From: Azoarcus sp. Aa7
GTDB lineage: Bacteria > Pseudomonadota > Gammaproteobacteria > Burkholderiales > Rhodocyclaceae
Assembly: GCF_014822185.1 (NCBI RefSeq)
Contig: NZ_QVLR01000041.1
Span: forward strand, 1-64,000
Length of the DNA stretch: 64,000 nt
Direction of reading: 5' to 3'
Below, piece by piece: positions 25,122 through 32,165 of this stretch. The notes beneath the pieces were generated by a model that saw only the letters and a program-made list of their open reading frames with translations, was not told where the DNA came from and searched no databases. Position 1 is the first letter of the stretch. Every line of letters begins with the position of its first letter. Both the position numbers and the translations under genes were made by a program.

Positions 25122-26680
25122 CAGACGTGCGCCCCAAGCGGGCAGAAGGACGGCGAAGATCGCCGCACCGCCACCTGCTCGCGACACTGATCGCTGCGGC
25201 CTTCGCGGGCATCGCGCCCGCGCAGGCCGAAACTCAGAACAAGCCGCCCAACATCCTCGTGATCATGAGCGACGACGTCGGCTACGCCAACGTCGGCCTC
25301 TACACGCACGGCATGATGGTGCCGACGCCGAACATCGACCGCATCGGCCGCGAAGGCATCCTATTCACCGACCACTACGCCCATCCAAGCTCGACCGCCG
25401 GCCGCGCGGCCTTCATCACCGGCCAGCTGCCGATCCGCACCGGACTCACCACGGTGGGACTGCCGGGCTCCCCAGTCGGTCTCGACGGACGCGACCCGAC
25501 GCTGGCCGAAGTCCTCAAGAGCGCCGGTTACCGCACCGGCCAGTTCGGCAAGAACCACCTCGGCGACCGCAACGAACACCTGCCCACGGTGCACGGCTTC
25601 GACGAATTCTTCGGCAATCTTTACCATCTCCATTCGGAGTCGGAACCGGAACTGGCGATGTGGTCGAAGGATCCCGGCTTCAACCGCCGCTACCGGCCGC
25701 GCGGCGTTCTCGACTGCGTGGCCACCGCCGCCGACGAGGGGAACGACGATCCGCGCTTCGGCCGATGGGGCAGGCAGCGCTGCAAGGACACCGGCCCCCT
25801 CACCACGAAGCGCATGGAGACGGTCGACGAGGAGTTCGTCGGCCACACCGAGCGCTTCATCCGTAACTCGGTCGATGCGGGCCAGCCCTTCTTCGCCTGG
25901 TTCAGCCCCACCCGGATGCACATCTATACCCATCTGAAGGAAGCGTCGCGCGGACTCGCCAACGACATCTCGTCCGAGTTCGACGTGTTCGGCAGTGGCC
26001 TGATGGAGCACGACGGCCACGTCGGTCAGCTGCTCGCCCTGCTCGACAAGCTGAAGATCGCCGACAACACCATCGTCGTGTATACGGCGGATAACGGCGC
26101 GATGAGCTCTTGGTGGCCGGACGGCGGCGCGACGCCGTTCCGCGGGGAAAAGGCAACGACCTGGGAAGGCGGGGTGCGGGTGCCCATGCTCGTGCGCTGG
26201 CCGTCCGCAATCCGCGCAGGTTCGGTCTCCAACGGCATCCAGACGCACGAGGACCTGTTCACGACCCTGGCTGCGGCAGCGGGTCAGCACGACGTGCCGG
26301 AGCGTCTGCGCGCCAGCCACCAGGTGTGCATCGACGGAGTCGACAACCTCGAGCACTGGCGCGGCAAATCGCCGTCAGCTCGGAGTTCGGTGATCTACTA
26401 CAACGAGAGCGAACTAACGGCGGTGCGCATCGGTCCTTGGAAATCGCACCTGAAGACGCGCGAGGGCTTCTTCGATCATCTGCAGCCCAGCGCGCTGACC
26501 TTCAACCTGCGCATGGATCCCTACGAGCGCCACGACGGCCACAAGGCCAACGAGATGTCGATGCGCTTGGGCGTCGCGTGGGGCGGGCAGGTCTACGACC
26601 TGATCGGCGCCCACATGCGCTCGCTCAAGGAATGCCCGCCCCGGCAGAAGGGCGGAACGTTGGGCGTCAGGACCAACTGA
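25118..26680 (+). CDS. Secreted sulfatase with Ser-type formylglycine site
   Basis: About 520 residues from the ATG at 25118, with AGAGGAG at 25104-25110. The signal peptide ends near AQA-ET (residue 37). The sulfatase core has PNILVIMSDDVGYAN (metal aspartates 52 and 53) and the modification motif S92-T-A-G-R96, i.e. S-x-A-x-R with Ser in place of Cys. This type depends on an anSME. Later motifs are TGQFGKNHLGD and YTADNGA. It hydrolyses sulfate esters in the periplasm; steroid or bile-acid sulfates are an attractive but unproven substrate. Confidence 0.9.
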   Translation: MTDVRPKRAEGRRRSPHRHLLATLIAAAFAGIAPAQAETQNKPPNILVIMSDDVGYANVGLYTHGMMVPTPNIDRIGREGILFTDHYAHPSSTAGRAAFITGQLPIRTGLTTVGLPGSPVGLDGRDPTLAEVLKSAGYRTGQFGKNHLGDRNEHLPTVHGFDEFFGNLYHLHSESEPELAMWSKDPGFNRRYRPRGVLDCVATAADEGNDDPRFGRWGRQRCKDTGPLTTKRMETVDEEFVGHTERFIRNSVDAGQPFFAWFSPTRMHIYTHLKEASRGLANDISSEFDVFGSGLMEHDGHVGQLLALLDKLKIADNTIVVYTADNGAMSSWWPDGGATPFRGEKATTWEGGVRVPMLVRWPSAIRAGSVSNGIQTHEDLFTTLAAAAGQHDVPERLRASHQVCIDGVDNLEHWRGKSPSARSSVIYYNESELTAVRIGPWKSHLKTREGFFDHLQPSALTFNLRMDPYERHDGHKANEMSMRLGVAWGGQVYDLIGAHMRSLKECPPRQKGGTLGVRTN

Positions 26681-26708
26681 CGCCGCCCGTTTCGCGTCGG
26701 CCGGCTGA

Positions 26709-26730
26709 CGGCCGGCGCGGAAGCCGGCCG
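26709..26730. terminator. Stem-loop between convergent genes
   Basis: CGGCCGGC pairs with GCCGGCCG around a GCGGAA loop, between the sulfatase stop and the small minus-strand gene. It has no T-tract, so termination is only a possibility. Confidence 0.35.
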
Positions 26731-26739
26731 GGGGCGTGC

Positions 26740-26922
26740 CTAGCGCACCATCTGCGCACCGAAGAACTGATCCGGCGATATCCGCCCGAGAACGATGGCA
26801 CCGGGACAGTGATCAACCGATGCGGCGCAGGACGCGACATTGTCGTGGGAAGCGCCCCTGTTAAACCATTGGGAGCCGAGGAAGGCGCACAAGGCGCCGA
26901 ATACGAGCAGCTTGATCGTCAT
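26740..26922 (-). CDS. Small secreted or membrane-anchored peptide with two cysteines
   Basis: A 60-residue peptide with GGAGAGAG upstream of its ATG. The first 18 residues are hydrophobic (MTIKLLVFGALCAFLGSQ), a signal or anchor. The remainder holds CAASVDHCPG, two cysteines seven residues apart. It lies downstream of the FATP-like ligase on the same strand. An operator-like site sits about 130 nt upstream. No family is recognised; it may be a short accessory peptide of the steroid regulon. Confidence 0.5.
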   Translation of the reverse strand: MTIKLLVFGALCAFLGSQWFNRGASHDNVASCAASVDHCPGAIVLGRISPDQFFGAQMVR

Positions 26923-27048
26923 TGTCTCTCTCCAGTCGGGCCTCTGACGGGCCTCTCTACTGACCGACTCCGGTCCGCCGATCCCTGTGCGGGATTAAGG
27001 CGGCCGGCTCTATATGACGCAACTTGCGCTGCCGGGTAGCGGCGCACA

Positions 27049-27064
27049 TCGTCCAAACGGACTA
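27049..27064. promoter_or_regulatory. Operator-like site 3, overlapping the ligase stop codon
   Basis: TCGTCC-aaac-GGACTA. The last three bases are the complement of the TAG stop of the acyl-CoA ligase. It could control the small gene at 26922. Confidence 0.7.
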
Positions 27065-28930
27065 TATCGACGCCCCCGTTGTCTCGCTGAACACAGGAAG
27101 CCCCGCTTTCGCCAGCGCCTCGGCGGAATATGGCAGATAGGTGCGCTCGGTCTCGCTGCGGACGTACAGCGGATCGTCGAACGCCGTGGGGTCGTACCCT
27201 TGGCGCTGCAGGTCGACCTTGCGCAGTTTGAACGTGGTCGTGAGGTCAGCCGCCTGCGACACGCGCACGAACAGGGGCGCCGCGTAGCGCGGCAGGCGCT
27301 CCTCGGTCAGCGCGTAGAAGCCGGCCGGATCGAAACTGCGCCCTTCCTGCATAACGATTGCCGCCATCCCTGCACGACCCTCGTGTTCGGGCACCTTCAC
27401 GCCATAGATGTTGATCAGCTCGGCGCCAGGATAGTCGGACAGCGCGTCAGCCACTTCCATTGTCGACACGTTCTCGCTCTTCCAGCGGTAGGTGTCGCCG
27501 ATGCGGTCGACAAAGTAGAAGTAGCCGTCCTCGTCGTAGCGCAGCAGGTCGCCCGAACTCCAGTACGCGTCGCCCTCGACGAAGACGTTGCGCAGGATCT
27601 TCCTCTCCGTGGCATCCGCCGAGGTGTAGCCCTCGAATCGTCCGCCCCCGATCTCGGGATGATCGACGATATAGCCGATGCCCTCCCCCACCTCGCCCGG
27701 CTGGCACAGCAGATAGAAGCCGCGCGCGTCGCGCACGTGCTCGCCGCATTCGACGTCGTAGCGCACGAGGCGGAAATTCGTCTTTTCCCAATACGGCACG
27801 CGGCCGCAGGAACCGATGCGGTTGTCGACGTTGATCAGGTTGGTGTTCGCCTCCGTCGATCCCCATCCTTCGAAGATCTGGATCGGACCGAAGCGCTCCA
27901 CCCAGCGCTGCCAGGATTCGGGCGTCAGGCCCGCCCCCATCATGCAGCGCAAGCCGTGGTCGCGGTCGCGCTCCGTTGCGGGCAGGTTGAGCAGATAACG
28001 GCAGATCTCGCCGATGTACTGGCACACGGTGATGCCGTAGCGGCGCACGTCGTTCCAGAACTCGCGCGTGCTGAATTTCCGCCGCACCACGATCGTCGCA
28101 CCGGCCTTCAGCGCGGTGGACGTGACCGAGGTCGCCGCCGCACCGTGGTAAAGCGGCAGAAAGCAGTAGAAGACGTCATTCGGGCCGGCGTCGACGGTGT
28201 CGACCATCACGTCGCCCGACGACATCCAGCGCATATGGCTGTAGCGCGCGGCCTTCGGCAGGCCCGTGGTGCCTGACGTGAAGATCAGCAGGGCCGGAGT
28301 CTCCGCAGTCAGCGGCGCGCGCAGTTCGCGTGGAAAGGCGTTGCGCGGCGCGCGCTCGAGCGCATCCGCGAAATCGGTGTCGCCGGAGCATCGCAGGCTC
28401 GCCGGGGCCGGTTTCTCGGTATCCGGCAGCAGCCATTGCATGACATCCAGGATCCCGTCCGTCGCGGCGAAATTCGCCAGGCACTCCTCGCCGATCAGTA
28501 CCGCCTTGGCGCCGGTGGTCTCGATCGCATGGGCCAACGGCCTGCCGCTCACCTGAGTGTTAATGAATGCTGCAACGGCGCCGAGCTTGGCCAGGCCGAA
28601 CCAGGCGAAGAAGAATTCGGGCCGGTTCTCGATCGCCATCGCGCAGACGTCCCCCGGACCCAGTCCGCGGGCGTGCATCGCATGTGCGTATTGATTGGCG
28701 CGCGCATCGACTTCGGCATAGCTGAAGTGGGCATCGCCGTAGACCAGGAAAGGTCGCCGGCCTTGCACCGCCGCCTGCGCCTCGACGCGGTCGGCGATCG
28801 TATACAGGTCGCGCGGTTTGATCAGTGCACTGCTCTGCGCGCGGCGATCCAGCTTGGCCTGGGTCTCATCCCGCGACACGATGTCCATCGATGGCTGCGA
28901 TGCGTTGCGGGCCGCGATGCCGTTATCCAT
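27062..28930 (-). CDS. Acyl-CoA synthetase, FATP/very-long-chain type
   Basis: About 622 residues from the ATG at 28930 (MDNGIAARN). The AMP-binding P-loop is FTSGTTGLPKAARYSH. The FATP-type signature is IFEGWGSTEANTNLI with a following NVDNRIGSCGRVP. Later come YWSSGDLLRYDEDGYFYFVDRIGDTYRWKSEN-type residues. FATP-like ligases (FadD17/FadD6 group) activate steroid side-chain carboxylates such as bile acids. Two operator-like sites lie 130-210 nt upstream. The longer frame to 29179 is not credible. Confidence 0.86.
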   Translation of the reverse strand: MDNGIAARNASQPSMDIVSRDETQAKLDRRAQSSALIKPRDLYTIADRVEAQAAVQGRRPFLVYGDAHFSYAEVDARANQYAHAMHARGLGPGDVCAMAIENRPEFFFAWFGLAKLGAVAAFINTQVSGRPLAHAIETTGAKAVLIGEECLANFAATDGILDVMQWLLPDTEKPAPASLRCSGDTDFADALERAPRNAFPRELRAPLTAETPALLIFTSGTTGLPKAARYSHMRWMSSGDVMVDTVDAGPNDVFYCFLPLYHGAAATSVTSTALKAGATIVVRRKFSTREFWNDVRRYGITVCQYIGEICRYLLNLPATERDRDHGLRCMMGAGLTPESWQRWVERFGPIQIFEGWGSTEANTNLINVDNRIGSCGRVPYWEKTNFRLVRYDVECGEHVRDARGFYLLCQPGEVGEGIGYIVDHPEIGGGRFEGYTSADATERKILRNVFVEGDAYWSSGDLLRYDEDGYFYFVDRIGDTYRWKSENVSTMEVADALSDYPGAELINIYGVKVPEHEGRAGMAAIVMQEGRSFDPAGFYALTEERLPRYAAPLFVRVSQAADLTTTFKLRKVDLQRQGYDPTAFDDPLYVRSETERTYLPYSAEALAKAGLPVFSETTGASI

Positions 28931-29063
28931 GCATTTGTCTCCGTTATTTCTGTTCTCTCGCCCCCTCGTGCGCTGCGATGTCACGTGGGGACAGGAGGGC
29001 CGGCGGTGTGAGACACCGGCACTCTGACGGAGCCAATCATTCACCCGGCGGAAAAGTGGAACA

Positions 29064-29079
29064 TCGTCCGTTGAGACTA
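29064..29079. promoter_or_regulatory. Operator-like site 4, before the FATP-like ligase
   Basis: TCGTCC-gttg-AGACTA. Its centre is 60 bp from site 5, which is in inverted orientation. The same pair arrangement occurs before the MFS operon. Confidence 0.8.
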
Positions 29080-29123
29080 ATGCGCGTGACGGCGGCGGAC
29101 CGGCCCTTGGAGTACCCGGACCA

Positions 29124-29139
29124 CCGTCTGAATGGACGA
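29124..29139. promoter_or_regulatory. Operator-like site 5, between the ligase and the folE2 remnant
   Basis: CCGTCT-gaat-GGACGA, read in reverse as TCGTCC-attc-AGACGG. Its neighbour site 4 is inverted relative to it. Confidence 0.75.
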
Positions 29140-29195
29140 TGATGCGGCCGGCGTGGCGGCGGACGATGCACACGAGCACTCACCGGAACGACACG

Positions 29196-29596
29196 ATGAA
29201 ACTCAACGACATCCCGGACGTGCAGTCCGCACCCGACGCGCGCGCGATATCGATCGACAAGGTCGGCATCCGCTCGATCCGCCACCCGGTGCGCACAACC
29301 AGCGCTCGCACGTGACCGTCACGGCAACGTTGCGCGAGCACGTGTGGATCGAGGAGATCATCGCCCTGGTCGAAGGCCTCGCCTCGTGCGAGCTGTACGG
29401 CCTCCTGAAGCGCGCGGACGAGAAGCTCGTCACCGAGCGCGCCTACGACAACCCGAAGTTCGTCGAGGATACCGTCCGCGACATCGCCGGCGCGCTGGGA
29501 GCGGACCCGCGCATCGGCCACTTCGTTGTCGAGGCCGAGAACTTCGAATCCATCCACAACCATTCCGCCTACGCCCTGATCGAGCGCACGGCCTGA
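29196..29596 (+). pseudogene. folE2: folE2 (GTP cyclohydrolase FolE2) pseudogene with internal deletion
   Basis: The N-terminal end reads [10 protein letters not shown] then [14 protein letters not shown] and shifts to a stop about 39 codons in. A second frame continues [13 protein letters not shown]...REHVWIEEI through [21 protein letters not shown] and ends with [19 protein letters not shown]. Both ends are plain FolE2 sequence, but roughly the central 120-130 residues are missing. The two parts meet in different frames around the short GGTGCGCAC sequence, which suggests microhomology deletion. Not functional. Confidence 0.85.
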
Positions 29597-29598
29597 GG

Positions 29599-30237
29599 TC
29601 AGTTGCGCTCGAGCACGTGACGGACCGCGTCCATCACTTCCCGCTTCAGGAGGGCGTGGTCCACCTCGATGCCGCGCACGGCGCGGGCGGTGATTCCGAA
29701 AAGGATCGCGCTGATCAGTTCGTACTGCGCTGCAATCCGCGCCTCCAGGGCCTCGCCCGCCAGCCCTGCGTTGACCAAGCGTAGACTCTGGTAAGCGCTT
29801 TCGCGCGCGCGCCGGTCGAGCGCATGCACACGCGCGGAAATGCACGGATTGCGTGCGCTCTCCGCGAGAATCTCCAGACGCAGCCGCGAGTTTTCCGGAT
29901 CCGCGTAATTGAGGGCGATGTCACCCGAGCGTGCGACGATCGCGTCCACAACGTTGTGTTCGAGGCGCACCGCGTCGTGTATTTCGAGCAGGGCGTCGAG
30001 CTCCGCCTCCGCGATCGCGGTGATGATCTCTTCTTTATTCTTGAAGTAGTAGTAGATGTGGCCGGCGCTGACGCCCGCCACCGCGGAGATGTCCGCGATG
30101 CTCGCGCCGTGGAACCCCTTGTCGCGGAAGCACTCCTCGGCCGCCTCAAGGATCTGCCGGCGGCGAGCCCCCGGCCCGCTCCCCGGCGCATCGCCCGCTT
30201 CCGCCTGGACCAGTCCGGTGTGCGCGTCGAGCTTCAC
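29599..30237 (-). CDS. TetR-family transcriptional regulator next to hsdA
   Basis: A 212-residue regulator. The helix-turn-helix (ARRRQILEAAEECFRDKGF, ADISAVAGVSAGHIYYYFKNKEEII) lies at residues 25-70. The C-terminal domain is helical. It starts 46 nt after the stop of hsdA on the same strand, so it may be cotranscribed and control hsdA or the wider steroid regulon. It is a candidate to bind the TCGTCY-N4-RGACKA sites; the sequence does not prove this. Confidence 0.88.
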   Translation of the reverse strand: MKLDAHTGLVQAEAGDAPGSGPGARRRQILEAAEECFRDKGFHGASIADISAVAGVSAGHIYYYFKNKEEIITAIAEAELDALLEIHDAVRLEHNVVDAIVARSGDIALNYADPENSRLRLEILAESARNPCISARVHALDRRARESAYQSLRLVNAGLAGEALEARIAAQYELISAILFGITARAVRGIEVDHALLKREVMDAVRHVLERN

Positions 30238-30283
30238 GCTTACGGCAGCCTCAAGGGAACCTTCATCGCCCAGCGCGGCGCAC

Positions 30284-31051
30284 TCAGAAGCGCTCCGGGC
30301 GGGTCAGCGCATCCATGCCGCCGTCGACGAACACCACCGTGCCGTGCATGAAGCTCGCCTGCTCCGACTGCATGAAACCAACCACCCGGGCGATTTCGTC
30401 GGGGCTGCCGTTGCGGCCCAGCGGCGAAACAAAGTTCCGGATCGCCTCGCCGTAGCGCGGATCCGACAGCGAGGCCTGCAGCAGCGGCGTCTCGACCGCG
30501 CCGGGCGCAACGACGTTCAGGCGAATACCACGGCGGCCCCATTCGACCGCCTTGCGGCGCGCGAACACGGTGATCGCGTACTTAGAACCGGCATACGCGG
30601 CCTGCGGATTGGCCATGGCGTCGGCCTGCGCCTTCGCCGCCTCCTCGTCGCGCGCGAGCATCAGCTCGACCATCGGTAGCTTGTCGATGCCGGGGTGGGC
30701 CGAAGCCACCGAGCCTATCAGCAGCGCTGCGGATTTGTCGCCCCGTGCGAGGGCGTCGCCCAAACCGTCGACGAGCTCGCTCATGCCGAAATAATTGACG
30801 GAGACGATCAGCCCGCAGGAGCTCGCCGTCGGCCCCAGGCCGGCGCAGCACACCAGTCCGTCGAGCACGCCGTTGCAGGCCTCGAGCGCGGCGGCGACCG
30901 CTGCCTGCCGCCCCTCGGTGGTGGAGAGATCGGCCACGATGTCCGCATCGCGCCGGTCGATGCCGATCACGCGATGTCCGGCCTGCTGCAGCTGGGCGCT
31001 GACGGCGGCCCCGATGCCCGACGCCGAGCCGGTAACGACGGTTACAGTCAT
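30284..31051 (-). CDS. hsdA: 3-alpha-hydroxysteroid dehydrogenase, HsdA type
   Basis: About 255 residues from the ATG at 31051. It is a classical SDR with the cofactor motif GSASGIG (residues 8-14) and catalytic Ser114, Tyr153 and Lys157. The stretches IGIDRRDADIVADLSTTEGR, SVNYFG and ETPLLQASLSDPRYGE closely resemble Comamonas testosteroni HsdA, as recalled from memory. It oxidises the 3-alpha-hydroxyl of steroids to the ketone. An operator-like site lies 80 nt upstream, shared with the divergent Cache gene. Confidence 0.88.
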   Translation of the reverse strand: MTVTVVTGSASGIGAAVSAQLQQAGHRVIGIDRRDADIVADLSTTEGRQAAVAAALEACNGVLDGLVCCAGLGPTASSCGLIVSVNYFGMSELVDGLGDALARGDKSAALLIGSVASAHPGIDKLPMVELMLARDEEAAKAQADAMANPQAAYAGSKYAITVFARRKAVEWGRRGIRLNVVAPGAVETPLLQASLSDPRYGEAIRNFVSPLGRNGSPDEIARVVGFMQSEQASFMHGTVVFVDGGMDALTRPERF

Positions 31052-31128
31052 GCAATGCTCCTTGTGATGACGACGATGCCGGGAATGGTCCTTTGCCAGA
31101 GTATCCGGTCCCCGTCGACGCTGCGACA

Positions 31129-31144
31129 TCGTCCAGCCGGACTA
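31129..31144. promoter_or_regulatory. Operator-like site 6, between hsdA and the Cache protein gene
   Basis: TCGTCC-agcc-GGACTA. It sits midway in a 159-nt divergent promoter region, so one site could control both directions. Confidence 0.8.
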
Positions 31145-31210
31145 CGAACGCGCTCGCGGACCGCCCTACAATGAGCCTCGCCGCAATCTTCTTTGGGAGG
31201 ACGTCGCGAC

Positions 31211-32089
31211 ATGGCTCCGCTGAGAACACTCATCCTCGCCGCAGTGCTGGGCATTGCTTTGAACACCATGTCGCTCCATGCGGAGAATGCACCGCCGCGC
31301 GGCGAGCAGGAACGAATGGCCGTCGCGCGCACGCAGGCGCTGCTGGATCGCGCCGAGCGCTACATGCGCGAGAAGGGCGAACAGGCGTTATCGACCTTCA
31401 GCCAGGCCGGCGAATTCCAGGACGGCGATCTCTACGTCTACGTGCTCGGCATGGACGGCAGCTTCGTCGCCAGCGGCGGCTCGTCGGCCGCGCTCATCGG
31501 CCGCAACGTGCGCGAGATGACCGACTCGGACGGCCGCCCCTTCTTCCGCGAGATACTGGACGGCGCCAAGGCCGCCAAGAGCGGCACCGTCAAATACCGC
31601 TGGTACAACCCGGTGCGCAACCGTGCCGAACCGAAGATCGCGACCTATCGCGTCGTGGGCGACCGCATTCTGGTCGTCGGCTACTACGCGCCGAATGCGT
31701 CGATCGAGCTTGCCAAGTCCATGCTCTGGCGCGCCGTGCATGAGCTGAAGCTACATGGCGAGCGCGCCTTCGAGCGGTTCAACAGCCTGGACGGCGGCTT
31801 CGCCCAGGACGACTTGTACGTCTTCGTCGTGGGCCTGGAGGACGAACTCGTTTATGCCCACGGCGGCAGCCCGCGTCAGGTCGGACGCAAGGCGGGCGAA
31901 CTCGTCGACGCCAAGGGCAAGTACTTCATACGCGAGATGATCGCGCTGGCCAAGAGCAAGGGCGAGGGCGACGTGCACTATGCCTGGCGCAACCCGGCCA
32001 ACCTGAAGGTCGAGAACAAGCACAGCTACATCGTGCGCGTCGGCAAGTACCTCGTCGGCGCGGGCACCTATACCGGACCTGTCCGCTGA
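31211..32089 (+). CDS. Periplasmic protein with two tandem Cache-like domains
   Basis: About 292 residues from the ATG at 31211, with GGGAGGA upstream. A signal peptide of about 27 residues ends near LHA-EN. Two repeats follow: DLYVYVLGMDGSFVASGG...GRPFFREIL...KYRWYNP (about residues 75-165) and DLYVFVVGLEDELVYAHGG...GKYFIREMI...HYAWRNP (about 195-285). These resemble single Cache domains, usually ligand sensors. No membrane or signalling domain follows. It is 76 nt from the RND gene, suggesting a ligand-binding partner. Confidence 0.75.
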   Translation: MAPLRTLILAAVLGIALNTMSLHAENAPPRGEQERMAVARTQALLDRAERYMREKGEQALSTFSQAGEFQDGDLYVYVLGMDGSFVASGGSSAALIGRNVREMTDSDGRPFFREILDGAKAAKSGTVKYRWYNPVRNRAEPKIATYRVVGDRILVVGYYAPNASIELAKSMLWRAVHELKLHGERAFERFNSLDGGFAQDDLYVFVVGLEDELVYAHGGSPRQVGRKAGELVDAKGKYFIREMIALAKSKGEGDVHYAWRNPANLKVENKHSYIVRVGKYLVGAGTYTGPVR

Positions 32090-32165
32090 AACCGTCGGAA
32101 GCCATTGAGCCGCAGCGAGCATCGGATCGCTACCCAGCCAAACGCCAGAATCACGGAGTCGCCTC

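Noticed and set aside
29132-29596. 154-aa plus-strand frame as an intact small gene
   Set aside because: Its C-terminal two thirds is FolE2 sequence but its first third is out-of-frame translation of the FolE2 N-terminus, so it is part of a pseudogene.
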